Source: Aquibacillus halophilus (GTDB taxonomy: Bacteria; Bacillota; Bacilli; Bacillales; Amphibacillaceae). Taken from it: a stretch of 48,275 bases of DNA. Numbering within the stretch: position 1 is the stretch's first letter; every line of letters begins with the position of its first letter. Under the pieces are notes generated by a model that did not search any database, was not told the origin of the DNA, and saw only the letters and a list, made by a program, of their open reading frames with translations. Location: positions 3,258 to 51,532 of the forward strand of contig NZ_WJNG01000020.1 of the NCBI RefSeq assembly GCF_009649745.1, read 5' to 3'. Positions 18,492 through 27,310 of the stretch are shown piece after piece. The translations under genes were made by a program, and so were the position numbers.

Positions 18492-20173
18492 AAGAAAAAT
18501 TTGATTATGTAGTCGTTGGTGGTGGTAGTGCGGGTTCAGTACTCGGCGACCGTCTAAGTGAAGATGGGAAACACAGTGTCCTTGTTTTAGAGGCAGGACG
18601 TAAGGATTTTGCATGGGACCTATTGATCCAAATGCCAGCAGCCTTACCGTTTCCTGCAGGGAAAAGCTTATACGACTGGAAATACGAATCCGACCCTGAA
18701 CCATATATGAAAGGTCGACGTATCAAGCATGCCCGTGGAAAGGTACTTGGAGGTTCTAGCTCAATAAATGGCATGATCTTCCAACGCGGCAATCCATTGG
18801 ATTATGAACGTTGGGGAGCCGACCCAGGTATGGAAACGTGGGACTTTGCACACTGTCTTCCGTATTTCAAGCGGATGGAAAATGCTTTAGCTGCGGATAA
18901 AGATGATGAGTTCCGTGGCCACGATGGTCCTCTGAAATTGGAACGTGGGCCAGCAACTAATCCATTATTCCAAGCATTCTTTAACTCAGCTGTTGAGGCT
19001 GGCTATTCACGAACACCTGATGTAAACGGTTTTCGTCAAGAGGGTTTCGGACCATTTGATAAGCATGTGTTTAAAGGTAGACGTTTGTCAGCTTCACGTG
19101 CATATCTACATCCGAATATGGAGCGAAAGAACCTCACTGTGGAAACTCGTGCTTTTGTTACAAGTATTGACTTTAATGGTACCCGAGCAAGCGGTGTGAC
19201 ATATCAACGAAACGGGAAGACTCATCAGGTTGCTGCAGGTGAAGTTGTACTTGCTGGTGGTTCAATTAATACACCGCAGCTTCTTCAACTGTCTGGTGTG
19301 GGCGATGCTGAACACTTGCGTTCTGTTGGCATCGAACCGGTAGTTGACCTTCCAGGTGTAGGGGAAAACCTTCAGGATCATCTCGAAGCCTACATTCAGT
19401 ACTCTTGTCCGCTACCGGTTTCTGAGCAGCCTAACTTAAATAAAGCAAAGATGCCTTGGATTGGTTTGCAGTGGTTACTAGGACGTAAAGGTCCAGCTGC
19501 AACTAACCACTTTGAAGGTGGAGGTTTTGTTCGATCGAACGAGGAAGTCGATTACCCAAACCTGATGTTCCACTTCCTTCCAGTAGCAGTAAGGTACGAT
19601 GGACAAAAAGCGGACACTAAACACGGATTCCAGGTACACGTCGGGCCTATGTATTCTGATGCACGAGGGTCATTAAAGATTCGTTCTAAAGATCCTAAAG
19701 AGTATCCAAGTATGGTCTACAACTATCTTTCTACCGAACAGGATCGACGTGAGTGGATTGAAGCCGTAAAAATTTCACGAGAAATCATGAATCAGCCAGC
19801 TATGGCACCATATAATTCGGGAGAAATGGCACCTGGTAAGGCCGTTCGTACAGACGAAGAGATTTTGGACTGGGTGGCGGAAGATGCAGAGACTGCACTT
19901 CATCCTAGTTGTACAGCAAAAATGGGGCCCGCATCAGATCCAATGGCTGTTGTAGATCCCCTAACTATGAAGGTCCATGGGCTCGATAATGTCCGAGTGG
20001 TCGATGCATCTGCTATGCCTTATGTCACTAATGGTAATATTCATGCACCCGTCCTAATGTTGGCGGAGAAGGCAGCTGATTTAATCCTTGGACTTAAACC
20101 GTTAGAGCCTATTGATATCGACTTTTATCGTCATGGAGTACATCCAGCCGATGCAGGCACAGTAAAATCATAA
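18488..20173 (+). CDS. betA: GMC-family oxidoreductase, probable choline dehydrogenase BetA
   Basis: An FAD-dependent GMC oxidoreductase of 561 residues, most like BetA, which oxidises choline to betaine aldehyde on the way to the osmoprotectant glycine betaine. The FAD loop [10 protein letters not shown] lies at residues 8-17. GMC signature 1 surrounds [16 protein letters not shown] (~80) and signature 2 [15 protein letters not shown] (~257). The catalytic pair appears as His472 in HPSCTAKMG and His519 in NGNIHAP. It has an excellent TAAGGAGG ribosome site. No betB, gbsA or choline transporter is adjacent. Sampled lines are about 43-52% GC, against roughly 30-38% for the neighbours, suggesting acquisition from elsewhere. 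Substrate choice among alcohol substrates is inferred. Confidence 0.85.
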   Translation: MKEKFDYVVVGGGSAGSVLGDRLSEDGKHSVLVLEAGRKDFAWDLLIQMPAALPFPAGKSLYDWKYESDPEPYMKGRRIKHARGKVLGGSSSINGMIFQRGNPLDYERWGADPGMETWDFAHCLPYFKRMENALAADKDDEFRGHDGPLKLERGPATNPLFQAFFNSAVEAGYSRTPDVNGFRQEGFGPFDKHVFKGRRLSASRAYLHPNMERKNLTVETRAFVTSIDFNGTRASGVTYQRNGKTHQVAAGEVVLAGGSINTPQLLQLSGVGDAEHLRSVGIEPVVDLPGVGENLQDHLEAYIQYSCPLPVSEQPNLNKAKMPWIGLQWLLGRKGPAATNHFEGGGFVRSNEEVDYPNLMFHFLPVAVRYDGQKADTKHGFQVHVGPMYSDARGSLKIRSKDPKEYPSMVYNYLSTEQDRREWIEAVKISREIMNQPAMAPYNSGEMAPGKAVRTDEEILDWVAEDAETALHPSCTAKMGPASDPMAVVDPLTMKVHGLDNVRVVDASAMPYVTNGNIHAPVLMLAEKAADLILGLKPLEPIDIDFYRHGVHPADAGTVKS

Positions 20174-20202
20174 AAAATCATAAGCTAAATAATCTTATTA
20201 TA

Positions 20203-20272
20203 AGAAGGTCCCTTTCAAAATGTATTTGCTGTCAAAGCCTACATTTATGAAAGAGACCTTCTCTTTTTTTAA
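20203..20272 (+). terminator. Long hairpin terminator after betA
   Basis: A long imperfect stem (AGAAGGTCCCTTTCA with TGAAAGAGACCTTCT, plus inner AAATGTA/TACATTT) is followed by TTTTTTT. It ends the betA transcript. Confidence 0.82.
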
Positions 20273-20310
20273 CTGTCAAAATAGACTCAGATTGAATTAA
20301 TTTTTTTTTT

Positions 20311-20440
20311 TTTGTGTGCTTCCTCAATTGCTTCTAAGTCTTAGTTGCCTTTATCGTCTAAGTGTCGGAGTCTGTTAGTAATCGTTTGTAAGTATGCTTC
20401 AGACTCAGCAAAGGTATTTTTGCTTTTAGGACATAAGAGT
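20311..20440 (-). pseudogene. Decayed coding fragment (minus strand)
   Basis: Read on the minus strand, this stretch gives a strongly protein-like string (KNTFAESEAYLQTITNRLRH, then LDDKGN, a TAA stop, then DLEAIEEAH and a lysine run from a poly-T tract). There is no start codon or ribosome site, and the frame is broken by the stop, so it looks like the remains of a gene lost during rearrangement around betA. I do not recognise the family. The 315-nt gap 20174-20489 otherwise contains only the betA terminator. Confidence 0.3.
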
Positions 20441-20489
20441 ACATTCCCAAAATATACATTAAGTAAATAATAAGAGGAGTGGATCAGAT

Positions 20490-20876
20490 TTGAGTGAAAT
20501 AAAGTGCTTAGTCTGTAGTGGTGTGCATTTCAGAAAAGGCTATTACGATATAGATTTACATATAGATATAAATTCAACAGCTCACAATGCTGTAGATGTA
20601 AGAAATAGAAGCTTTATAAATGATATAGACGTTGATGTTGATGTGAATACTAGCATTTTTCATGATGATATTATGTCTCGTGGTGATCTGGATTTTAGGA
20701 TGAGTTCAGACGACAAACGAAATGAATATCCGGATTATGCTGAAGTTTATAAATATGTTTGTGAAGAGTGTGGTTATATCATGAGTTTTATTAAGGAAAA
20801 GAAAGTTGAAAGTAAAAAGGAAGAGAAAGACCGAAAGAAAAAAGAGCATATGTATGATTGGACAGATTTTCGATGA
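20490..20876 (+). CDS. Hypothetical zinc-ribbon protein with Asp-rich centre
   Basis: A 128-residue protein with two cysteine pairs, C6-x2-C9 at the N-terminus and a second CEEC pair near residue 92 followed by GYIMSF, which together look like a split zinc ribbon. Between them lies an Asp-rich segment (NDIDVDVDVN), and the C-terminus is a charged Lys/Glu stretch. It starts at TTG behind AGAGGAG with ~10-nt spacing; there is no ATG nearby. It stands alone between the betA region and the chemoreceptor. Function is unknown. Confidence 0.65.
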   Translation: MSEIKCLVCSGVHFRKGYYDIDLHIDINSTAHNAVDVRNRSFINDIDVDVDVNTSIFHDDIMSRGDLDFRMSSDDKRNEYPDYAEVYKYVCEECGYIMSFIKEKKVESKKEEKDRKKKEHMYDWTDFR

Positions 20877-21137
20877 TTTATCGTCAATATCAAAAAAGAA
20901 ACAGCCAGCCCAATGTCTAGATTAGGTACCACAAAAGTGTATTGTCATCCTCAATCATCAAAAACAGAATCATGATAGCCATCAAAATAACCATAGTAAG
21001 ATAAGTGAATATCTTCAAAACAATTTGTCGAATTATTCGCTCTTTTGTCGAAAATATGTTGTGAGTAGGTAAATATTACGGTATTATATAAATAATTAAC
21101 TGCTCCAAAAGTCTCACTAACTGTTAGTACATAATAA
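20877..21137. other. Intergenic region without a recognisable gene
   Basis: About 260 nt precede the riboswitch. A minus-strand open frame ending at 20951 would run back through the riboswitch and has no ribosome site, so I do not call it. No clear promoter for the downstream receptor was found, although it must lie here. Confidence 0.5.
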
Positions 21138-21227
21138 AATAGAGAAAGGCAAACTGTTTGAAAGAACAGGACGCAAAGCAAAGGGTCTAAAATAAGGTCA
21201 ATTCCTTACCATGATCGCCTGGCTACC
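21138..21227 (+). promoter_or_regulatory. Class I cyclic-di-GMP riboswitch (GEMM-I)
   Basis: The sequence carries the hallmark GEMM-I features in order: AGGCAAACTG, hairpin CTGTT-TGAAAG-AACAG with its GAAA-type loop, the near-invariant GGACGCAAAGC, then GGGTCTA, an AAGG...CCTT hairpin followed by ACCATGATCGCC, and a closing GGCTACC. It lies in the leader of the chemoreceptor gene and is followed 35 nt later by an intrinsic terminator, so ligand binding should change read-through into that gene. Whether it turns expression on or off cannot be settled by eye. Confidence 0.88.
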
Positions 21228-21261
21228 AATCAAGATTGTATTGAATTATTAATCTAGTTGG

Positions 21262-21292
21262 CTATCCCTGTATGTTTGAGGATAGTTTTTTT
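21262..21292 (+). terminator. Riboswitch expression-platform terminator
   Basis: The stem CTATCC / GGATAG with a 12-nt loop is followed directly by seven T. It lies between the c-di-GMP aptamer and the receptor start, the expected place of an expression platform. Confidence 0.75.
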
Positions 21293-21381
21293 ATTGCTTT
21301 TTTAATTCAATCACAATTTAATATAAATGATTTTATACTTGAAATTGTTGATATTTAACTAGAATGATAAGGAGAATGAAA

Positions 21382-23142
21382 ATGAAATCTGGATTAAAAA
21401 GAAATAATAATATGTCTTTAAAAATTAAACTAATCACTATTTGTTTACTATTAGTAGCTATTCCCACGTTATTAGTGGGTCTAGTATCTTATAATATTGC
21501 GAAAAAAGATTTAGCATCCTTAGGTAATGAGCTTCTTAAAAACAATGTGAATCAATCTATTAATATGTTAAGAACTTTAGATGAAGAGGTTGAACATGGT
21601 GATATAACATTAGAAGAGGCTAAAGAATATGCAAAAGAAGCGATAACTGGTTTGCCTAACGAAGATGGTACAAGAAATATAAATGATAATGTTCATCTTG
21701 GAGAAAATGGTTATGCTTTTGTTATGGATAGGGAGGGCCTTTTATTATCACACCCATTAAAAGAAGGGGTTAATCTATGGAGTGTTGAAGACCCGGACGG
21801 AGTACTAGTAGGTAAATCAATAGTGGATAGTGCTTTAGAGGGAAATGGTTTTTCCGGTTATATTTGGGAACTGCCAGATAATCCAGAAAAACTAGCACCT
21901 AAAACCACGTATGCACAAGAGTTTGAACCTTGGGGATGGGTAATTGCCGCTGGTACTTATGACAAGGATTTTAATGCACCTGCTCAGAATGTTCTAAATA
22001 GTACATTAATAGTATTGGCTATTACATTGATTGTCAGCGTTGTCATAATAGTTCTATTTGCTAATAGTATAAGTAAACCTATTAAAAAACTGGTCCAATA
22101 TAGCGAGCAAATTGCGGAAGGTGACTTTTCAGTTGCTGATGTTGAGACAAAAGACAAAGGTGAAGTAGGCTTATTGATTACAAGTTTTAATAATATGAAA
22201 AATAATTTGAAATACTTTATTACATCTGTAAATGATAAAACTGTAAATGTAGCATCGACTTCAGAGGAACTTAGTGCTAGTGCAGAAGAGACAAGTAAAG
22301 GTACAGAGCAAATTGCAGATTCAGCTACACAATTAGCTGAAGGATCTGACAATCAATCCAATTCAGTTGATGAAGTTGATAATCTTCTTAATAATATGTC
22401 TCAGACAATGGCTAATATGATTGAGTCTATAAAAGATATATCTCAACAAACTTCTGAAACTACACACACTGCAACTGAAGGAAACAATGTAGCAATTGAA
22501 ATGACAAGTCAAATGACTTTAATAGGTAAACAGTCTAAAGAGGTAGAAGAAGTAATACAAACATTAGATCAAAAATCAAATGAGATTGGTAAAATCATTA
22601 CTATTATAACTGATATATCTAATCAAACAAATCTATTGGCTTTAAACGCAGCTATTGAAGCAGCCAGAGCTGGTGAACAAGGTAAAGGCTTTGCAGTAGT
22701 GGCTGATGAAGTTAGGAAATTGGCTGAACAATCTGGTGTAGCTTCTACACAAATCAGCAATCTAATTAAAGAAATTCAATCAGAATCACAGAAAGCAATC
22801 GAGTCTGTTAATTCAAGTAATAAAGTTGTTGAAGATGGAGTTACTTTGACCGAAAAAACAGGAAGTGCTTTTGATAATATCACAACAGCAATTACCAATG
22901 TTTCTAATAACACGAAAACATTATATTCAAATTCTGATAAAGTAAGTGACAGTATTAGTAATATAATTAAATCAATGAAAAAACTGCAAGGACTAACTCA
23001 AGATTCTCATGGATTCACACAAAATATTGCAGCTGCTACCCAACAACAAAACGCATCTATGGAAGAGATAGCTGCATCTGCAAGAAATTTAGCTGATACG
23101 GCTACTGAATTACAAGATGAACTGAGTAAATTTAGAGTATAG
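21382..23142 (+). CDS. Methyl-accepting chemotaxis protein with Cache sensor
   Basis: A 586-residue transmembrane receptor. Span 1 is at ~15-37. An extracytoplasmic single-Cache-type domain follows (~40-200; [16 protein letters not shown] and [12 protein letters not shown] are typical), then span 2 at ~205-228, HAMP to ~280 and the long cytoplasmic signalling coiled coil with the conserved tip around [20 protein letters not shown]. It should bind a small ligand outside and control CheA. ATGs at 21364 and 21376 are in frame, but GGAG at 21371-21374 is only well spaced for 21382. Its leader carries a c-di-GMP riboswitch, so receptor level follows the second messenger. It is monocistronic, with a terminator after it. 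Confidence 0.92.
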   Translation: MKSGLKRNNNMSLKIKLITICLLLVAIPTLLVGLVSYNIAKKDLASLGNELLKNNVNQSINMLRTLDEEVEHGDITLEEAKEYAKEAITGLPNEDGTRNINDNVHLGENGYAFVMDREGLLLSHPLKEGVNLWSVEDPDGVLVGKSIVDSALEGNGFSGYIWELPDNPEKLAPKTTYAQEFEPWGWVIAAGTYDKDFNAPAQNVLNSTLIVLAITLIVSVVIIVLFANSISKPIKKLVQYSEQIAEGDFSVADVETKDKGEVGLLITSFNNMKNNLKYFITSVNDKTVNVASTSEELSASAEETSKGTEQIADSATQLAEGSDNQSNSVDEVDNLLNNMSQTMANMIESIKDISQQTSETTHTATEGNNVAIEMTSQMTLIGKQSKEVEEVIQTLDQKSNEIGKIITIITDISNQTNLLALNAAIEAARAGEQGKGFAVVADEVRKLAEQSGVASTQISNLIKEIQSESQKAIESVNSSNKVVEDGVTLTEKTGSAFDNITTAITNVSNNTKTLYSNSDKVSDSISNIIKSMKKLQGLTQDSHGFTQNIAAATQQQNASMEEIAASARNLADTATELQDELSKFRV

Positions 23143-23144
23143 AA

Positions 23145-23180
23145 AGATAGACCACCTTTAATGGTGGTCTATCTCTTTTA
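23145..23180 (+). terminator. Terminator of the chemoreceptor gene
   Basis: A perfect 12-base stem (AGATAGACCACC / GGTGGTCTATCT) with a 6-nt loop and a CTTTT tail, two bases after the stop codon. Confidence 0.88.
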
Positions 23181-23462
23181 GTACTAATAATTAAACCTAA
23201 GAGTTCATTTAGACAGAAAAGTTATTCTAAAGTTAGTATAATTTTAAATTAGCCTACTTAGAGAAAAACACAATTGGAGGTATAAAGCCTACTTAAAATA
23301 AGTCAAAAATAGCCTCTCTTTTAGGGTTATTTTTAATAGAAATAGGAACACTAGCTTAGGGTATGCTGATAACTATTAGGTAATTTAAAATAATATAGTC
23401 GAAGATTTCACATTTATGATAAACTTACAAATAGTTTATGTTAATTAACAAGGAGCTCAATT
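23181..23462. other. Leader region of the K+ channel gene
   Basis: This 280-nt gap contains a 10-nt direct repeat AGCCTACTTA (23251-23260 and 23286-23295) and a small hairpin AATAGCC/GGTTATT near 23308-23331 followed by a T-rich tail. I looked for the ydaO c-di-AMP riboswitch that precedes ktrAB in B. subtilis and saw no match. No promoter could be assigned with confidence. Confidence 0.4.
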
Positions 23463-24830
23463 ATGAAATTGTCTTTAAAAAATTTTAAACTAACAAAACA
23501 GTTATCAACCTTTCATATAATTGTTATTTATTATTTATTAGCTGTAGCCTTTGCTACGCTCTTATTAGGCATACCTTTTTTTCATTATCCAGGGGTAAGT
23601 CCTACTTTTATTGATACGTTGTTCACTGCCGTTAGTGCAATAAGTGTAACTGGGTTAACAGTGGTTTCCACTGCTGACACCTTTAATACATATGGTAAAT
23701 TAGCAATTGCTTTGGTGCTACAGCTCGGCGGTATAGGAATTATGACTATGGGTACATTTATTTGGGTGATTTTAGGTAAGAAAATTGGATTACGTGGCAG
23801 GCAACTAATACGTGTAGATCAAAATAGTAAGACTTTGTCTGGCTTAGTTAAGCTAATGCTTAAGATTTTCCAAATTGTACTTATTATCGAATTGGTTGGT
23901 GCACTGATATTAAGCACTTATTTCCTACAGTATTTTGATACCTGGCAGGAAGCTCTGCTACAAGGATTTTTTGGAGCAGTCAGCGCTACTACGAACGGTG
24001 GTTTTGACATTACTGGTTCTTCCTTGATTCCATTCGCGGATGATTATTTTGTGCAATTCGTGAACATTATTTTAATTGTCTTGGGTGCTATCGGTTTTCC
24101 GGTTTTGATCGAGGTACAAGATCTTTTGAGTGGTAACTATAAAGAATCCAATAATAAATACCATTTTTCTTTATTTACAAAGCTAACTACCTTTACATTT
24201 CTTCTTCTTGTGTTAGTGGGATGGCTATTTATATATCTACTTGAAAGAAACGCATTTTTTGCTGATAAGGTATGGCATGAAACGTTTTTTTATAGTTTGT
24301 TTATGTCAGTCACATCAAGAAGTGGCGGTTTAGCAACAATGGATGTCAATGAATTTTCCATGCCGACCTTGTTATTTATGTCTGCACTAATGTTCATAGG
24401 TGCATCCCCAAGTAGTGTTGGTGGTGGTATTCGAACAACAACTTTCGCCATCATGTTGCTTGCAATATATAACTACGGAAAAGGTAACTCTAGCATTAAA
24501 GTATTCGGAAGAGAGATTGATCCAGAAGATGTGACGAGGTCATTTATAGTTATATCAACGGCAACCATGTTGGTTATTAGTTCTATTATTATGTTAGCTT
24601 CAACTGAAAATTTTCCAATTATAGCCATAATATTTGAGGTTTCTTCTGCCTTTGGAACAACAGGATTGTCTATGGGAATTACTCCAGATCTCAGCACATT
24701 TGGAAAAACGTTAATCATGTTCCTAATGTTTGTTGGTAGGATAGGAATATTCTCGTTCATATTCCTAATGAGAGGTAAGGAAACAAAAGATATATACCGC
24801 TTCCCAACCGAAAAAGTTATTATAGGATAA
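23463..24830 (+). CDS. TrkH/Ktr family potassium channel subunit (KtrB/KtrD type)
   Basis: A 455-residue integral membrane protein that would form the K+-translocating part of a Na+-dependent Ktr uptake system. Four pore-loop repeats with filter glycines can be seen: SVTGLT near 60, ATTNGGFDITG near 175, TSRSGGLATM near 285 and FGTTGLSMG near 401. Length fits KtrB/KtrD (~450) rather than TrkH (~480). No regulatory KtrA/KtrC (RCK) gene is adjacent, which resembles the stand-alone ktrD of B. subtilis. It has a good AAGGAG ribosome site and a strong terminator. K+ uptake of this kind serves osmotic adaptation. Confidence 0.9.
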   Translation: MKLSLKNFKLTKQLSTFHIIVIYYLLAVAFATLLLGIPFFHYPGVSPTFIDTLFTAVSAISVTGLTVVSTADTFNTYGKLAIALVLQLGGIGIMTMGTFIWVILGKKIGLRGRQLIRVDQNSKTLSGLVKLMLKIFQIVLIIELVGALILSTYFLQYFDTWQEALLQGFFGAVSATTNGGFDITGSSLIPFADDYFVQFVNIILIVLGAIGFPVLIEVQDLLSGNYKESNNKYHFSLFTKLTTFTFLLLVLVGWLFIYLLERNAFFADKVWHETFFYSLFMSVTSRSGGLATMDVNEFSMPTLLFMSALMFIGASPSSVGGGIRTTTFAIMLLAIYNYGKGNSSIKVFGREIDPEDVTRSFIVISTATMLVISSIIMLASTENFPIIAIIFEVSSAFGTTGLSMGITPDLSTFGKTLIMFLMFVGRIGIFSFIFLMRGKETKDIYRFPTEKVIIG

Positions 24831-24834
24831 GAAC

Positions 24835-24868
24835 AAGGCCTTAGAATTTATCTAAGGCCTTTTTTTTA
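24835..24868 (+). terminator. Terminator of the potassium channel gene
   Basis: A perfect 11-base stem (AAGGCCTTAGA / TCTAAGGCCTT) with a 5-nt loop and eight T. Confidence 0.9.
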
Positions 24869-25082
24869 CCATGCATCTATAAATATTCTATTATCACTAT
24901 AAACCAAACATATGGGTAAAATAGGTCAAATCAACTATTCCCATTAAAATATTGTGAAAAATCCGTAAATTTCCATCATTACCACTTCAATCTGCTTGCG
25001 TAATACCGCCCCCAATGTAGTATAGTTATAATAGGAGAGTTTGTATAAACATACATGCTTATATAACGGAAGGGGTTTTGTT

Positions 25083-26045
25083 ATGGTGCAGCAGACATTT
25101 TTGTACAATTCAAAAATTAACAAGGTATTAAAAAATATTAGTAAAGTTATGATTGGTAAAGAGAAAGAGGCAACGCTAAGCTTAGTTGCTTTATTGGCCG
25201 AGGGACATGTACTACTTGAAGATGTTCCTGGAGTAGGAAAGACGATGTTAGTAAGAACGTTAGCAAAATCTTTGGATTGTGAGTTTAAGAGAATTCAATT
25301 CACACCAGATTTATTGCCATCTGATGTTACTGGTGTTTCGATATATAATCCTAAAGAGTTGGAGTTCGAATTCAGAGGAGGCCCTATTCTAGGGAATATC
25401 GTTCTCGCTGATGAAATAAATAGAACATCCCCAAAAACACAATCTGCTTTGTTAGAAGCTATGGAAGAGATGAGTGTGACAGTTGATGGCGCAACAATTC
25501 AACTTAATCCACCGTTCTTTGTAATGGCAACACAGAATCCGATTGAATACGAGGGAACCTATCCATTACCAGAGGCACAACTAGATCGTTTTATACTGAA
25601 ATTAAAAATGGGTTACCCAACATATGCAGAAGAGTTAGAAATGCTTGATAGAACCTCGAAAGAGCATCCAATTAAATCAGTCGAAGCGGTTATGACTAAA
25701 GAAGAATTGATTGGTGTTCAGAATCAGGTAAAAGAAGTATTTATTGAAAAAGGTGTTCAACAATATATTGTTCAACTTGTGACGGCAACGAGGAATCATG
25801 AATCTGTTTATTTAGGAGTTAGTCCGAGGGGATCGATTGCATTGATGAAGGCAGCCAAAGCATTCGCATTTATTCATGATCGTGACTATGTTATTCCTGA
25901 TGATGTGAAGTATTTAGCACCTTATGTTCTGGCGCATCGTATTATTTTAAATTCTGAAGCTAAGTTTCAGGGGACAACTGAAGAAAAAATTATAGGGGAA
26001 TTGTTAGAAACTATTTCTATCCCTGTTCGAAAGGAATATCTTTAA
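25083..26045 (+). CDS. yeaC: MoxR-family AAA+ ATPase (YeaC)
   Basis: A 320-residue AAA+ chaperone-like ATPase. Walker A is GVGKT at 50-54, Walker B LADEINR with D110-E111, and sensor-type motifs ATQNPIEYEGTYPLPEAQLDRF and VSPRGS follow. ATG 25083 follows GGAAGGGG; an in-frame TTG at 25041 lies too close to its own AGGAGAG. MoxR proteins typically act with a neighbouring DUF58 protein on protein-complex maturation. Here the DUF58 gene begins on the last base of its stop. The cluster moxR-DUF58-transglutaminase-guaA is conserved in Bacillus. No substrate is known. Confidence 0.92.
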   Translation: MVQQTFLYNSKINKVLKNISKVMIGKEKEATLSLVALLAEGHVLLEDVPGVGKTMLVRTLAKSLDCEFKRIQFTPDLLPSDVTGVSIYNPKELEFEFRGGPILGNIVLADEINRTSPKTQSALLEAMEEMSVTVDGATIQLNPPFFVMATQNPIEYEGTYPLPEAQLDRFILKLKMGYPTYAEELEMLDRTSKEHPIKSVEAVMTKEELIGVQNQVKEVFIEKGVQQYIVQLVTATRNHESVYLGVSPRGSIALMKAAKAFAFIHDRDYVIPDDVKYLAPYVLAHRIILNSEAKFQGTTEEKIIGELLETISIPVRKEYL

Positions 26046-27310
26046 TGAAAGAAAACCTTAGCTTTATTATAAAGCTAATGCAAATTTTATTGATATTTGT
26101 TGTTTTCTTTACCTATGCTATGTTCCAGGGTGGTTTTGTCAGTTGGTTTTTATTTTATAGTTTTCTTCCCCTGTTAGTTTATCTGTTCCTTCTCTTAATA
26201 CACCCAATTTCTAAATGGTCGGTAAAGAGAACCTTATCCCAAAATGTAGCAAGGGCTGGGGATGCCATTACTGTTAACGTCGAGATTAAAAGAAGATGGC
26301 CGTTCCCTATCCACTATTGTATTATTGAAGAGTTTTTCCCATTATCATTACAACAGAAAAGTATTAATCTACAAAACTATCGATATTTTGACCAACCAGA
26401 AATTATCAATGAAAAAAGACTATTGGAAAAGGCTGTATTTCCTTGGTTTAAAAAAACAATTCACTTCCAGTATACACTGGAGAATTTGCCCCGTGGTGAA
26501 CACCAACTAAACGCAATTCGGATTAAAACGGGGGACTTTTTTGGATTTATTAAGAGGGACTACGTCGCTTCAGTTACTAATCGATTATTAGTGTATCCTC
26601 ATCGGCGGGAACTCATGGTTAGAGAGAGAGTGAGTAGCTTTGATGAAGGAACTTCTCCTTCTCAAAACATAACTATGAAAAATGCCAATGTAGTTACTGG
26701 TGTTCGCGAGTATATGCCTGGTGATCGTTTTTCATGGATAGATTGGAAGACAACGGCTAGAAAAAACACAGTAATGACGAAAGAATTTGAACAAGAAAAA
26801 AGCTCGGGAACTACTCTAATTCTAGATGCGGTTGACTATGATGGGTTGAATAAACTTGTATATGAGGCTAGTGTCGAGGTTACCTTTTCATTAATTGAGT
26901 TTTTTAAAAAGAAAACCTCACAATTGGGTTTTTTAACGCTAGGTAAAGAGCCAGTATTTTTCCCGTTTCATGAGGATTCTCGTAAGAAAGATTTAATTGA
27001 TAGATTTCTTGCAAAAGTAGAGCCTAGTGAGGGAGTTGCCTTTCATCAGCAACTGGCAGAGGAAATAAAGAAGGTTCCACAAGGATTAACGACAATGATT
27101 GTTATTACTTATATTAATCCTGAAATAAAACAATCGATTGACATCGTAAAGAGAAAGAGTAAGAGAGTTGTTGTCTATTTAATTCAACCGTTGTCTAAGA
27201 TTACGAATGAGGATAATCAAATTATTAACCAACTCACTATTGAAGGTGTTATTGTTAATTTATTAACGGAAAAAGTACTTATTTCACAAAGATTTGAGGT
27301 GAACATGTAA
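26045..27310 (+). CDS. yeaD: DUF58 membrane protein (YeaD)
   Basis: A 421-residue protein with two N-terminal membrane helices (~8-28 and 32-55), a beta-rich middle and the DUF58 signature around residues 220-255: VREYMPGDRFSWIDWK, TTARKN and KEFEQE. The remainder resembles a von Willebrand A-like fold. DUF58 proteins are the usual partners of MoxR ATPases. It overlaps both neighbours by one base (TAATG twice), so the three genes form a tightly coupled operon. Function is inferred from the operon only. Confidence 0.88.
   Translation: MKENLSFIIKLMQILLIFVVFFTYAMFQGGFVSWFLFYSFLPLLVYLFLLLIHPISKWSVKRTLSQNVARAGDAITVNVEIKRRWPFPIHYCIIEEFFPLSLQQKSINLQNYRYFDQPEIINEKRLLEKAVFPWFKKTIHFQYTLENLPRGEHQLNAIRIKTGDFFGFIKRDYVASVTNRLLVYPHRRELMVRERVSSFDEGTSPSQNITMKNANVVTGVREYMPGDRFSWIDWKTTARKNTVMTKEFEQEKSSGTTLILDAVDYDGLNKLVYEASVEVTFSLIEFFKKKTSQLGFLTLGKEPVFFPFHEDSRKKDLIDRFLAKVEPSEGVAFHQQLAEEIKKVPQGLTTMIVITYINPEIKQSIDIVKRKSKRVVVYLIQPLSKITNEDNQIINQLTIEGVIVNLLTEKVLISQRFEVNM

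Noticed and set aside
20951-21181. Minus-strand 76-codon frame before the chemoreceptor
   Set aside because: It runs through the core of the c-di-GMP aptamer, has a membrane-like composition from AT-rich DNA and no ribosome site.
23181-23462. ydaO-type c-di-AMP riboswitch before the potassium channel gene
   Set aside because: None of the conserved ydaO sequence blocks could be found.
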